A stretch of 64,000 bases of DNA, from assembly GCA_021296095.1 (NCBI GenBank), contig JAGWBB010000037.1, forward strand, positions 1 to 64,000, read 5' to 3'. Of this stretch, positions 51,721-60,423 are shown piece by piece; the stretch's first letter is position 1; the number at the start of each line of letters is the position of its first letter. The notes beneath the pieces were generated by a model. The model had not been told where the DNA came from, did no database searches, and saw only the letters and a list, made by a program, of their open reading frames with translations. The DNA comes from Desulfurellaceae bacterium. Its GTDB lineage: Bacteria > Desulfobacterota > Binatia > Bin18. The translations under genes were made by a program, and so were the position numbers.

Positions 51721-53460
51721 ATGGTTGACCGTATCACCGCTCTGGTAGTGAAAGACTCGCTGGAGGCAATCTCTGAGGAAATGAGCAAGACGGTCGAGCG
51801 CACAGCGGTCCATCCGCTGTTCAACGAGGTCCACGACTATTCGACCGGGGTGTTCTTCTACGACGGACACGCTGTCCGCCTGGTTGCCCGGGCGACGGCC
51901 ATCCCGGTGCATATCTTTGCCTCTATTCTGTCGGTCGAAGCGCTGATGGACACCTTTGGTGACGACCTGCACGAGGGCGACGTGGTGATGGTCAACGATC
52001 CCTATTACGGCGGGACGCACCACGCCGACTGGACGGTCATGAAGCCCGTCTTTTTTGACGGCAAGCCGGTGCTGTTCCCGTCCGTCCGCGCCCATATGGC
52101 CGATTTCGGCGGACCGGTGGCCGGCGGCTATAATCCCGAGGCCAGGGACATCTGGCAGGAAGCCCTGCGCATCCCGCCCATCAAACTGTTTGAGAAGGGA
52201 CAGCTGCGCGAGGACGTTCTGGACTGGATTCTGGCCAACTCGCGTATTCCGCAGGTACTGCGGGGAGACCTGGCGGCCATGTTCGGGGCGTGCAATCTGG
52301 CCGAACAGCGCATTCAGGCCCTGTTTGCCAAGTACGGCGGCGAGGTGGTCAACGACAGTATCGAGTACACCCTGGACTACGCCGAAAAACGCTTCCGGGC
52401 CGAGGTCGCCAAGTGGCCCGACGGCAGGTATCAGGGCACCGCCGTCCTCGATCACGACAGCCTGGGCAGCCACGATGTCGAGGTCACGGCGACGGTGCAG
52501 ATTGAGGGCTCGGACCTGAGCGTCGATTTTGCCGGCTCGAGTCCCGAAACGCCGGGCTTCGTCAACAGCCCGTTCGGCAACACCGCGTCGTGGGTGTATA
52601 CCGCCCTGTGCTCGGTCCTGCCCGACGACATTCCGGTCAATTCCGGGGTGTTCCGGGCGGTCCGCATCAGCGCGCCCGAGGGCACGGTGGTCAACCCGCT
52701 GCCGCCCGCGCCGTGCATGTTCAGTACGGTGGTCATCGGCGGGGATATCGGCACGGCGACGATGCGTGCCCTGGAGCAGGCGATTCCCGACCGGGCCGGG
52801 GCGGTGTCGCTGAACTATTGCCTGTGTACGACCTACGGCCACGACTCGCGCTACGACGCGATGTTTGTGACCATCGAGTACGGTAATACCCTGGTGGCGG
52901 CCAGCGGCACCCGGGGCAGCGACGGCTGGGGCGGCTGGCCGGCGCCGATGTGCGGGCTGATCTATTCCACGGTCGAGATGAGCGAGATCCAGTTTCCGTT
53001 TTTCTACCACCAGTACGAGTACGTTGCGGACACCGCGGCCGCCGGCCAGTGGCGCGGTGTGCCCGGCTTTGCCATGAAGCGTGAGAGCGTGCGGGACGAG
53101 TCGATCATCAATGTCGCCCTGACCGGGGTGCGGCATACCGCGCCGGGCTATGCCGGCGGCAAGGACGGCGCCAGCAGCCGCTATGTGCTCAACTGGGGCA
53201 CCGAACACGAGGAAGAAGTCCTGGAGTCGGCGGCCAACCGACCCTCCCCGCCGGGCTCGATCATTGCCACCTTCAAGGGTGGTGGCGGTGGCTGGGGCGA
53301 CCCGTTTCGGCGCGACCCGCAGAAAGTCCTGGACGATGTGCTCGACGAGTACCTCAGCGTCGAACGGGCCGAACAGGATTACGGGGTGGTGATCGATCCC
53401 GATACCCTGAGCCTGGATATGGAGGAAACCGTTCGGCGCCGGGCGCAGACGGCGAAGTGA
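51721..53460 (+). CDS. Hydantoinase B/oxoprolinase family protein (HyuB)
   Basis: A 579-residue HyuB. Motifs: VDRITALVVKDSLEAISEEM (N-terminus), GDVVMVNDPYYGGTHHADWT, FADFGGPVAGGYNPEARDIW-type metal region (AHMADFGGPVAGGYNPEARD), and the end FKGGGGGWGDPFRRDPQKVL. It forms the ATP-dependent hydrolase or carboxylase complex with HyuA. ATG 51721 has CAGGAGGAG upstream. It is the third gene of HyuA/short-HyuB/HyuB. An LLM gene follows after 105 bases. The closest same-window homologue is the HyuB at 19050, with moderate divergence. Confidence 0.87.
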   Translation: MVDRITALVVKDSLEAISEEMSKTVERTAVHPLFNEVHDYSTGVFFYDGHAVRLVARATAIPVHIFASILSVEALMDTFGDDLHEGDVVMVNDPYYGGTHHADWTVMKPVFFDGKPVLFPSVRAHMADFGGPVAGGYNPEARDIWQEALRIPPIKLFEKGQLREDVLDWILANSRIPQVLRGDLAAMFGACNLAEQRIQALFAKYGGEVVNDSIEYTLDYAEKRFRAEVAKWPDGRYQGTAVLDHDSLGSHDVEVTATVQIEGSDLSVDFAGSSPETPGFVNSPFGNTASWVYTALCSVLPDDIPVNSGVFRAVRISAPEGTVVNPLPPAPCMFSTVVIGGDIGTATMRALEQAIPDRAGAVSLNYCLCTTYGHDSRYDAMFVTIEYGNTLVAASGTRGSDGWGGWPAPMCGLIYSTVEMSEIQFPFFYHQYEYVADTAAAGQWRGVPGFAMKRESVRDESIINVALTGVRHTAPGYAGGKDGASSRYVLNWGTEHEEEVLESAANRPSPPGSIIATFKGGGGGWGDPFRRDPQKVLDDVLDEYLSVERAEQDYGVVIDPDTLSLDMEETVRRRAQTAK

Positions 53461-53565
53461 CAGGGAGCAAGGAGCAGGCAGAGGGTAGGGCTGGAAAATT
53501 GTGTCAAAGCCAGGCAGAGTATGGACACCGTCATGGATAATGCCGTGCAGAAAAAGGAGGCTCAC

Positions 53566-54705
53566 ATGCAATTTGGTATGCTGTACGAAATGCAAACCCC
53601 ACGACCGTGGACCAAGCTCAGCAGCTACAACATCTACCACGAAGCTTTGGCCCAGATAGAACTGGCGGATAAGCTTGGCTTCGATTATGTCTGGGAAGTG
53701 GAGCACCACTTTCTGGAAGAGTATTCGCACAGCCCGGCGCCCGAAGTATTCTACGGCGCCGTTTCCCAGCGGACCAAGAATATCCGGATCGCACACGGCG
53801 TGCGTTTGCTGCCGCATCGCTTCAACCATCCGATTAAAGTCGCGGTACAAGCCGCCGTGCTCGATATTCTGAGTAATGGCCGGATGGACCTCGGCACCGG
53901 CCGCTCGACGACCGCCCAGGAGCTGGATGGCTTTGGTATTGATTATGATCGGACGCGCCTGGAAGTCCGGGAAGCGCTCGATGTCATTGTCAAAGCCTGG
54001 ACGGACGAGATTCTGGAATACGAGGGCGAGACGATTACGGTACCGCCTCGGATGGTCATTCCCAAGCCGATCCAGGAGCCGCATCCGCCGATGTGGATGG
54101 CCTGTACCGCCCCGGACAGCTACGAGATGGCTGCCAACCGCGGGCTTGGGGTGCTCAGTTTCAACTTCAACTGGGAACAAGTCCAGAAGACCATGCAGAT
54201 CTATCGTGACACCAACAAGACCCGCAATGATGTGGTGACCAAGGTCATCAATGACCGGTTTTCTGGTGTGGTCATGTGTCACGTATCAGAAAGCAAAGAA
54301 GAAGAGGCAATTGGGATCAATGGTGCACGCTGGTTCCTGCACAACATCGCCAAGCTGTTTGAGCCGCTGATGGCCAAAAATAATCTGTACTCCTACGAGT
54401 ACCTGCGCCAGCTGTTTGACCTGAGCGAGGACGCCAACGATCTCAGCGATCAACAGCTGAAAGATCATCCGATGGTGACCGTCGGCAATCCGGATGAAGT
54501 CAGTCGGAAGTTGGAGAAATTTCGCGACAATGGTCTCGACCAGGTCATCTTCTTCAAGCAGATGGGGGAGATTCCACACCAGAACGTCATGCGCTCCATT
54601 CGCCGCATCGGTGAGCATATCATCCCGCAGTACAATCCTCACAAGAAGATTGCCACGGATGTTGATGTGAGCTTCGCCGAACAGCCGCTGGCTGCGGCCA
54701 AATAG
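53566..54705 (+). CDS. LLM-class flavin-dependent oxidoreductase
   Basis: A 379-residue LuxA-like monooxygenase. It opens MQFGMLYEMQTPRPWTKLSS, has FDYVWEVEHHFLEEYSHSPA, IRIAHGVRLLPHRFNHPIKV and RMDLGTGRSTTAQELDGFGI, all typical of the alkanal-monooxygenase branch. A reduced flavin supply is needed. ATG 53566 follows AAAAAGGAGG; the longer frame to 53521 has no such site. It begins a new unit after HyuB and precedes a CaiB gene; a terminator hairpin follows it. It is less GC-rich (many ATT/AAT/GAA codons) than its neighbours, which may mark a different origin. Confidence 0.86.
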   Translation: MQFGMLYEMQTPRPWTKLSSYNIYHEALAQIELADKLGFDYVWEVEHHFLEEYSHSPAPEVFYGAVSQRTKNIRIAHGVRLLPHRFNHPIKVAVQAAVLDILSNGRMDLGTGRSTTAQELDGFGIDYDRTRLEVREALDVIVKAWTDEILEYEGETITVPPRMVIPKPIQEPHPPMWMACTAPDSYEMAANRGLGVLSFNFNWEQVQKTMQIYRDTNKTRNDVVTKVINDRFSGVVMCHVSESKEEEAIGINGARWFLHNIAKLFEPLMAKNNLYSYEYLRQLFDLSEDANDLSDQQLKDHPMVTVGNPDEVSRKLEKFRDNGLDQVIFFKQMGEIPHQNVMRSIRRIGEHIIPQYNPHKKIATDVDVSFAEQPLAAAK

Positions 54706-54730
54706 TCGCTATTTGTTCTCTTGGCACGCA

Positions 54731-54762
54731 CCCGGACAGTCCGTCCGGGCGCTTCTTCTTCT
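54731..54762 (+). terminator. Rho-independent terminator
   Basis: CCCGGAC, loop AGTCC, GTCCGGG (54731-54749), then GCGCTTCTTCTTCTC. A 7-bp stem with a T-rich tail just beyond the LLM gene. Confidence 0.68.
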
Positions 54763-54863
54763 CACCTCATTCAAACGAGACCCGCAAACGAGACCCGCCG
54801 GACCACCCTGGCTCCGTCAGCTGTGGAGTGCCATACTGTCCGACCATATCCAAGGAGGACTGT

Positions 54864-56102
54864 ATGGCAGAACTCAAACATATCCTTGATGGCTACAAAG
54901 TCCTGGACTTCACCCAAGTCCTGGCCGGTCCGACGGTCACCCGACTGATGGCCGAGATGGGCGCCGAGATCATCAAGGTTGAACTCGCCCCCAACGGCGA
55001 ACTCTCGCGCGGCCTGCCGTATCTGAGAAATGGCCGCAGCGCCTACTTTATTCAGCAGAATCGGGGCAAGAAGAGCCTGTGCATCGACGCCAGACACGCC
55101 AAGGGCCTGGCGATCCTCAAACAGCTCGTCAAACAGGTCGATGTGCTGGTCGAGAACTTTGCGCCCGGCGTGATCGGGCGTCTGGGGCTCGACTACGGGT
55201 CGGTCAAAGACCTGAATCCCAAGATCGTCATGTGTTCGATTTCGGCCTTTGGTCAGAGCGGCCCGCTGTCCCACCTGCCGGGCTATGATTATATCGCCCA
55301 GGCGTATTCCGGCATTACCTCGATGATAGGCGAGAAAGACGGCCAGCCGTATTTTCCGCTGCCGGGGATCGGTGATGTGAGCACCGGCGTCCACGCCACC
55401 GCCGCCATTAACGGCGCCCTGCTGTACCGCGAGCGAACCGGGCAGGGACAGTACGTGGATATTGCCCTGCTCGACGCCTATTTCCACTGCCACGAACTCA
55501 ACGTCCAGATGTACTCGGCCAGCGGGGGCGACATCAAACCGACCCGCTCGGGCACCCAGCACTATGCGATCTGTCCCAGCGGCTTATACAAGGGCCGCGA
55601 GACCTATGTGTTTATCATGGCCCTGCCTCACCAGTGGCCGAGTGTGTGCAGAGCCATCGGGCGGCCCGAGCTTGCCGACGATCCGCGCTTTGTCGATAAC
55701 GAGGCACGGCTGCAAAACACCGAGGCCGTGGCCAGGATTCTGGAAGACTGGATCGCCTCGATGCCCAGCGACGCGGCCGCCCTGCGCGCGCTTGAGGAGG
55801 CCCGCGTCCCGGTCGCGCCGGTGCTGTCGGTCGAGCAGGCCGTCAACCATCCGCACATGCGTCAGCGTCAGACCGTCCGCACGGTCACCGACCGGGCGTT
55901 TGGCGAGTTCCAGATTCCGGGCATGCCGCTCAGATTTTCCGCCTTCCCCGACCTGCTGCCGCTCGAAGCGCCCTTTCTGGGAGAGCATAACGCCGAGATT
56001 TTACACCGCTATCTCGGCTATGCCGCCGAGCAGGTGCGGGCCTTGGAAGAAGAAGGCGTGCTCAAGCGGGAGGTACCCGACCCGCCAGACCGGCCGGTCT
56101 GA
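54864..56102 (+). CDS. CaiB/BaiF family CoA-transferase
   Basis: A 412-residue family III CoA-transferase of standard length. Motifs: VLDFTQVLAGPTVTRLMAEM (start), AEIIKVELAPNGELSRGLPY, VDVLVENFAPGVIGRLGLDY, and the active-site Asp in RTGQGQYVDIALLDAYFHC. The end has SVEQAVNHPHMRQRQTV. It transfers CoA between acyl donors and carboxylic acids. ATG 54864 follows CAAGGAGGAC. Compared with the fused protein at 3035, this is a single domain. It follows the LLM gene after a terminator and converges with the hotdog gene, so it is probably a unit of its own. Substrate unknown. Confidence 0.89.
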   Translation: MAELKHILDGYKVLDFTQVLAGPTVTRLMAEMGAEIIKVELAPNGELSRGLPYLRNGRSAYFIQQNRGKKSLCIDARHAKGLAILKQLVKQVDVLVENFAPGVIGRLGLDYGSVKDLNPKIVMCSISAFGQSGPLSHLPGYDYIAQAYSGITSMIGEKDGQPYFPLPGIGDVSTGVHATAAINGALLYRERTGQGQYVDIALLDAYFHCHELNVQMYSASGGDIKPTRSGTQHYAICPSGLYKGRETYVFIMALPHQWPSVCRAIGRPELADDPRFVDNEARLQNTEAVARILEDWIASMPSDAAALRALEEARVPVAPVLSVEQAVNHPHMRQRQTVRTVTDRAFGEFQIPGMPLRFSAFPDLLPLEAPFLGEHNAEILHRYLGYAAEQVRALEEEGVLKREVPDPPDRPV

Positions 56103-56159
56103 GACCTGCTCCGGCCGGGGGCGCTCGGAGATGCCGGCGCGCCCGGATGCGGAAAAGCC

Positions 56160-57002
56160 TCAGGTCGTCTGGACACTCGCGTTGGCAATCAGCACGACCG
56201 TACCGTCCGGCTTGGCCAGCCACACAAAGGCGGCGGTTCTGTCGGGTTCGTCCTCCAGCCGACCCAGCTCGACGCCACGCGCAATCACCGTATCCTCTTC
56301 CCACACCGGGTTGGTGAACTTCACGTCCATCCGCCCGTTGCTCAGCCAAGCTGCGCCGTAGCGCTCTTCGAGAACGTGGCCGGCGTAGGCCATGGTCATC
56401 CGCCCGCCAACCACCACGTTGCGAAAACCGAGCTTGAGCGATGCCTCACGGTCGGTGTGGTAGTTGACGTCGCCGCCAAAGAAGCGGTCGCACATGTCCA
56501 GCGTAATTGTGCGTTCCAGCGAGCCGAACGGTTCGCCCTGGGGCACGTTGAACGTGCGGGCGCCAGGCTTCGCCTTGGGGTCGCGAAACTGGAGTTCGCC
56601 AGTCTGCTGGTCGAGCAGAAAGCTCTGGTGGTGTTGGCTGCGCAGAACAAGCCCGCCCGCCTCGTCGTGCAGCTCAACGGCGTACTGCACGACCTTACGG
56701 TCACGGCGTTGATAGATATCGGCAATGTGGCCGCTGGTCTCATACGCGTGCCCGACGTGCAGCGGGGCGAACAGTTCCCACTCCTGGCGCATCCACAGAT
56801 GGCCGAAGTGGTTGCTGAAGCAGATCTGATCGAAATAGCCGTTGTCCGTGCCGCTGGCCAGCATGGACGGCACCTGGACCGCAGCGTCGAGGTCCAAGCC
56901 CCGGCAGTAATCGTCCAGGGCCTCCTGGCTGACCGGAAAGCTCCGACGCTCCAGCACCTTTCCGACATACGGCTCAGGACCGACCGTTGGTGTATCGCTC
57001 AT
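56160..57002 (-). CDS. Double-hotdog MaoC-like dehydratase/hydratase
   Basis: A 280-residue protein with two hotdog folds, the layout of MaoC/FAS1-type hydratases. The N-terminal half has SQEALDDYCRGLDLDAAVQV and the pocket SNHFGHLWMRQEWELFAPL. The C-terminal half carries the hydratase-2-like GDVNYHTDREASLKLGFRNV (Asn/His dyad region NYHTD) and VVGGRMTMAYAGHVLEERYG. It probably hydrates or dehydrates an enoyl-CoA. ATG 57002 has AAAGGAGGAGTACG upstream. It converges with the CaiB gene (57 bases apart), so the pair may act in the same CoA-ester pathway. Confidence 0.78.
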   Translation of the reverse strand: MSDTPTVGPEPYVGKVLERRSFPVSQEALDDYCRGLDLDAAVQVPSMLASGTDNGYFDQICFSNHFGHLWMRQEWELFAPLHVGHAYETSGHIADIYQRRDRKVVQYAVELHDEAGGLVLRSQHHQSFLLDQQTGELQFRDPKAKPGARTFNVPQGEPFGSLERTITLDMCDRFFGGDVNYHTDREASLKLGFRNVVVGGRMTMAYAGHVLEERYGAAWLSNGRMDVKFTNPVWEEDTVIARGVELGRLEDEPDRTAAFVWLAKPDGTVVLIANASVQTT

Positions 57003-57195
57003 CGTACTCCTCCTTTCGGCGGCCCTCAGTGTGTCAAACAACGCCCCCGTCTGCAATTCCAAGGGGCAGGTGGGCGAGGCGCGGTCCGATTGGATAGGGC
57101 CTCACTCTGTATTTCTTTCCTGCCAGCCTGAGACAGCAGGCCGATTCGAGGCAGCTTGCAAAACCGCAGCGCTCATGGTTGGGTGTCTGGCCTGT

Positions 57196-57894
57196 ATGCA
57201 AGAGGAGCAAGATGAGCCTGCCGCCTCGACCTGGTCGGTCCATTCCAGCTATGTCTTCTATTCCTTTTTGGCCGGTATTTTTCTCACCTCGCTGACCCTG
57301 GGCAATGTCGTCGGCATCACCAAGTTTGTTGATCTGGGCTGGTTTGTGATTCCGGCCGGCCTGCTGGCCTATCCGTTCACCTTTCTGGCCACCGACCTGA
57401 TCAGCGAGCTGTACGGCCGCCGACGAGCCCAGGCGCTGGTGTGGGTCGGCCTGTGCATGAACCTCTTCATGCTGTTCCTGATGTGGTTTGGCCATACGCT
57501 GCCGGACGCGTCCGGGGTGTCGGGCGCCAGCGCCACGTTTGAACAGGTATACGCGTTCATGAAGCCGAATGTGGTGGCGTCGATGATCGCCTATCTGGTC
57601 GCCCAGTCGGTCGATGTCCAGCTGTTTCATTTCTGGAAGAGGCTGACCCGGGGACGCCACCTGTGGCTGCGCAACAACGGCTCGACGCTGTTGAGCCAGC
57701 TCGTTGATACGGTCCTGATTTCGTTCGTGTTGTACGCCTCGGGCGGGCTCGGCAGCCAGATTGACTCGGTGGCCAAGCTGATCCCGCTGGTCTTGTCGTC
57801 CTACGCCTTCAAATGCGTCTTTGCCGTGTTGGACACGCCGTTGTTCTACCTCGGCGTCTATGTGCTGCGCGAGCGGCTGCCCAGCGCCGAGTAG
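57196..57894 (+). CDS. VUT family queuosine-precursor transporter (YhhQ/QPTR-like)
   Basis: A membrane protein of about 232 residues with six hydrophobic segments. Signature parts: SYVFYSFLAGIFLTSLTLGN, VVGITKFVDLGWFVIPAGLL, AYPFTFLATDLISELYGRRR (the conserved D-x-ISE-YG motif) and RHLWLRNNGSTLLSQLVDTV. These are the marks of YhhQ/VUT proteins that take up 7-cyano-7-deazaguanine or related queuine precursors. The start is uncertain (ATG 57175 or 57196); neither has a strong ribosome site. It stands alone, between the hotdog gene and a repeat; no queuosine biosynthesis gene is near. Its TAG stop lies at the left end of MITE copy 3. Confidence 0.84.
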   Translation: MQEEQDEPAASTWSVHSSYVFYSFLAGIFLTSLTLGNVVGITKFVDLGWFVIPAGLLAYPFTFLATDLISELYGRRRAQALVWVGLCMNLFMLFLMWFGHTLPDASGVSGASATFEQVYAFMKPNVVASMIAYLVAQSVDVQLFHFWKRLTRGRHLWLRNNGSTLLSQLVDTVLISFVLYASGGLGSQIDSVAKLIPLVLSSYAFKCVFAVLDTPLFYLGVYVLRERLPSAE

Positions 57895-58051
57895 GAGCGC
57901 TGCTCAGGCGCGTTGCGCCTTACGCTCAGGACTAAGGGCCTCCCGTTCATGCTGAGCGTAGCGGAGCGAAGTCGAAGCAGGGAATGCCGGATCACGTCCG
58001 GCCTGACGAGAGCGGAACAGCAGGGCTACAGCCTAACGTGAAACGCTCTAA
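57891..58051. mobile_element. MITE-like element, copy 3 (between convergent genes)
   Basis: About 160 bases filling the gap between the transporter stop (TAG 57892-57894) and the glycosyltransferase stop (CTA 58048-58050). The right end, reversed, is TAGAGCGTTTCACGTTAGG, like copy 2; the left is TAGGAGCGCTGCTCAGG, degenerate. The interior TGCTGAGCGTAGCGGAGCG and AAGTCGAAG match copy 1. No transposase. Confidence 0.55.
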
Positions 58052-58731
58052 GAGCGCTGGGCAGGCCGTTGCTGGTCGGCCCATTCCTGGTAGCGCGCGA
58101 TCCGCAGGCTGTCGGGCGTTTCGTGCAGACAGTAGGTGGTCGGGGTCCGAAAGGTGGCGACCTTGAAGCGCCGTCGGGCTCTGGTCCACAGGTCGAGATC
58201 TTCCCCGTAGTTGAGGTCACCAAAGCCGCCCAGGGCGAGAAACACGTCCCGTTTGCCAAACAGGGTCCCGCCGATAATACAGTCGGACAGCCGGACCAGC
58301 CGTTGGGGATCGAAGAAATCGACCGTCCAGTCTTTGCCCAGGACACGCACCCCGCCCTGCACCAGGTCAAGTCGGTGGCGGCGTAGCAGCCTGAGCCGCG
58401 TCTCCAGATGCTTGGGCAGATACTCGTCGTCGCTGTCCAGGCAGGAGATATACTGCCCGCGGGCGTGTTGAATGCCGAGATTGCGAGCGGCGCCAACGCC
58501 GCGATTGGTCTGGTGCAGATAGCGGAGCCGGGACGTTTTGCGCTGCCAGTCCTGCACGACCTGGGCCGTGTTGTCGGTGCTGCCGTCGTCAATGACGATC
58601 AGCTCCCAGTCGCTGAAGGTCTGGGCCAGGACTGAGCGCAGGCTGCGGGGCAGCAGGTGGGCGCGCTCGAAGGTCGGCAGGATGACCGAGATGCACGGCG
58701 CGGCCGCGGCTGAGCGCGTCTCCCCCTCCAT
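58048..58731 (-). CDS. Family 2 glycosyltransferase
   Basis: A 227-residue GT-A fold glycosyltransferase of family GT2. It opens CISVILPTFERAHLLPRSLR, has IVIDDGSTDNTAQVVQDW, and the metal-binding DxD-type motif in QYISCLDSDDEYLPKHLETR, then GGFGDLNYGEDLDLWTRARR (acceptor-side ED). The length matches short GT2 members that stop after the catalytic domain. It transfers a sugar from a nucleotide sugar to an unknown acceptor, probably in a cell-surface polysaccharide. It shows no membrane segment. Upstream of it is the VOC gene (40 bases); the ribosome site is unclear. Confidence 0.85.
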   Translation of the reverse strand: MEGETRSAAAAPCISVILPTFERAHLLPRSLRSVLAQTFSDWELIVIDDGSTDNTAQVVQDWQRKTSRLRYLHQTNRGVGAARNLGIQHARGQYISCLDSDDEYLPKHLETRLRLLRRHRLDLVQGGVRVLGKDWTVDFFDPQRLVRLSDCIIGGTLFGKRDVFLALGGFGDLNYGEDLDLWTRARRRFKVATFRTPTTYCLHETPDSLRIARYQEWADQQRPAQRS

Positions 58732-58770
58732 AGCGGTGCCCCTGTCTGAAAACGCGGTCTGGCCGATCTC

Positions 58771-59223
58771 CTAGTGATAATCTCCGGACGGATTGAAGCC
58801 GGCTCCGTCGGCAAAAATTCCCCTGCCCGGCACGTAGTTGACCTCCAGGCGGGTGCCGACCGGGTCTTCAAACAGCACCGAGTAATAGCCCGGCGCCCAC
58901 GGTCCTTCCTCGGGCGGGTGAACGACGGTGGCGTGCTGCTCCTGGAGGAAGGCGTACACCTGGTCAACGTCCTCCCGACTGCGGGCTCGAAAGCTCAGGT
59001 GGTGCAGGCCGACGCTGTTCTGGACAAAGCGGTCCTTGGCATGGGCGTCGTCGCAGCGGCTCACACCGAGCGCGGTCCGACCGCCGACATAGTAGATCAT
59101 GTCCTCGCCGCTGAAGGCCTGCTTGAGACCCAGAAAGGGCAGCACTGCCTCGTAAAAGCTCCGGCAGCGGTCCCAGTCACTCACTGTCAGGATGACGTGG
59201 GCCATCCCGTTGACTTCGATCAT
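58771..59223 (-). CDS. VOC family protein (glyoxalase-like)
   Basis: A 150-residue vicinal oxygen chelate protein: MIEVNGMAHVILTVSDWDRC opens the first module with His in AHVIL, GLHHLSFRARSREDVDQVYA contains the second metal His, and VLFEDPVGTRLEVNYVPG ends the second module with Glu. ATG 59223 follows CAGGAGGGAGC; the long frame upstream is noncoding. Such proteins are lactoylglutathione-lyase-like or dioxygenases; the exact role is unknown. It runs in the same direction as the glycosyltransferase, 39 bases away. Confidence 0.8.
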   Translation of the reverse strand: MIEVNGMAHVILTVSDWDRCRSFYEAVLPFLGLKQAFSGEDMIYYVGGRTALGVSRCDDAHAKDRFVQNSVGLHHLSFRARSREDVDQVYAFLQEQHATVVHPPEEGPWAPGYYSVLFEDPVGTRLEVNYVPGRGIFADGAGFNPSGDYH

Positions 59224-59331
59224 GCTCCCTCCTGACCCGGCTTCGATACCACACTCGGCCCGGGATTGGTAGCCGTGGGCAGCCTGGGCGGTTGCAAATG
59301 TTTGACCTGCTCCGAGTGCGGAAATCGCGTC

Positions 59332-59606
59332 GGAAAAATCCCCCTCAATCTCCCTTTCCAAACGTGTGATGCCTATTGCGTTGTCCTGCGGCTCAGAAGG
59401 CACCCACCCCGGCCCTTCGGGCCAGCCCTCCGAGGAGGGGATCCGCCCCCATCCCCTCCTCGGAGGGGTGCCGCGTGAGCGGCGGTGTGGGGGCCTTCGC
59501 ACGGCTGGTGAGCACAGGTTCCTGAGAATGGGCATTACACGTTGGCAAAGGGGGAAGCCTGTTCTGATCCCCGTCGAGGGGCGTGTCGCGCCAGCGCAGG
59601 GGATTT
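59332..59606. repeat. Dispersed hairpin repeat, copy 2, interrupted
   Basis: Matches the repeat at 26631-26716 in two blocks: GGAAAAATCCCCCTCAATCT (59332 on) and CAAAGGGGGAAGCCTGTTCT (59545 on), ending AGCGCAGGGGATTT. A 188-base element sits between them at the loop of the CCCTTT/AAAGGG hairpin. The 478-base gap 59224-59701 holds only these repeats. Confidence 0.6.
59358..59545. mobile_element. Nested 188-bp inverted-repeat element
   Basis: Ends CCAAACGTGTGATGCC (59358-59373) and GGCATTACACGTTGG (59531-59545) are inverted, differing at two positions. Inside lies a perfect 17-bp palindrome CCCTCCGAGGAGGGGAT / ATCCCCTCCTCGGAGGG (59426-59467, 8-base loop). It has inserted into the repeat at 59332-59606. 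No coding capacity. A MITE or attenuator-like structure is possible. Confidence 0.55.
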
Positions 59607-59701
59607 GTAGGGGGCGGAGAGGCGTCCTCGTAGGGGCGGGTTTCAAACCCGCCCCCTGCCGCGCTAGAGTGTACATAATCATAGGCATAAGGGAGATGGT
59701 G

Positions 59702-59983
59702 ATGACCGACAGACATTCGATTGCCGAGGCGCGCCGCAACCTGCCGAGCCTGGTCCGCGCGGCGGAGAGCGGCACCGCCGTAGAGTTGACCCGTCACGGG
59801 AAATCGGTGGCAGTGCTCATCGGCTGGAAGGCATTCGAGCAGCTTGCCGCAGGTCGGCGCCGCTTCAGCGAGACCTACGCTGCCTTCGCCAAAGACGCCG
59901 ACTTGCAGACACTCGGGCTGGAGCCTAACGAGGTGTTCGGGACCGTGCGGGACATGACGCCGGGCCGTGACATTGAGCTGTGA
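59702..59983 (+). CDS. Prevent-host-death (PhD/YefM) family antitoxin
   Basis: A 93-residue antitoxin: HSIAEARRNLPSLVRAAESG, VELTRHGKSVAVLIGWKAFE and a C-terminal acidic tail LEPNEVFGTVRDMTPGRDIE. This is the PhD-fold DNA-binding domain with toxin-binding tail. ATG 59702 is selected by AAGGGAG upstream. The PIN toxin gene begins 3 bases after its stop (GTG). It neutralises that toxin and probably represses the pair. Confidence 0.85.
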   Translation: MTDRHSIAEARRNLPSLVRAAESGTAVELTRHGKSVAVLIGWKAFEQLAAGRRRFSETYAAFAKDADLQTLGLEPNEVFGTVRDMTPGRDIEL

Positions 59984-59986
59984 GGC

Positions 59987-60397
59987 GTGGAATACCTACT
60001 GGACACCAATGTCGTCTCGGAACCGCTGCGGCCGCAGCCGGCCGCCGGCATCATGCGCGGATTGCGGGCGCATGAGAGCGTGTCGGCGATCCCGGCGCCG
60101 GTCTGGCACGAGTTGCGTTTCGGCTGTACCCGGCTGCCGCGGTCGCGCCGCCGGGCCGTGATCGAACGCTACCTTGAGGAAGTTGTCCTGGCGAGCTTTC
60201 CGGTGCTCGCCTACGACCGGGACGCTGCGGACTGGCACGCGCTTGAGCGGGCGCGTCTGAGCCGGACCGGCCAAGTGCCGCCGTTTGTCGATGGACAGAT
60301 CGCGGCGATCGCGTATGTCAACGGCCTGACCCTGATCACCTCGAATACGAGCCATTTTCTGGGCTTCAAGGGGCTGCGGGTGCAGAGCTGGACGTGA
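59987..60397 (+). CDS. PIN-domain VapC-like toxin
   Basis: A 136-residue PIN-domain ribonuclease starting GTG 59987. Acidic residues: Asp in MEYLLDTNVVSEPLRPQ, Glu in PAPVWHELRFGCTRLPR, Asp in AYDRDAADWHALERARL and the final Asp in PPFVDGQIAAIAYVNGLTL, then SNTSHFLGFKGLRVQSW. That is the full VapC catalytic quartet. It is coupled to the PhD-type antitoxin. The next gene's open frame overlaps its stop. Confidence 0.85.
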   Translation: MEYLLDTNVVSEPLRPQPAAGIMRGLRAHESVSAIPAPVWHELRFGCTRLPRSRRRAVIERYLEEVVLASFPVLAYDRDAADWHALERARLSRTGQVPPFVDGQIAAIAYVNGLTLITSNTSHFLGFKGLRVQSWT

Positions 60398-60423
60398 GCG
60401 GAACAGAAGGGTATGAGGGCGGG

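Noticed and set aside
53461-53565. Gap between HyuB and LLM checked for a tRNA or regulatory RNA
   Set aside because: Only purine-rich low-complexity sequence (GGGAGCAAGGAGCAGGC) is seen; no cloverleaf or known motif.
51670-54282. 870-aa minus-strand open frame opposite HyuB and LLM genes
   Set aside because: Antisense shadow spanning two well-supported genes; no recognisable motif.
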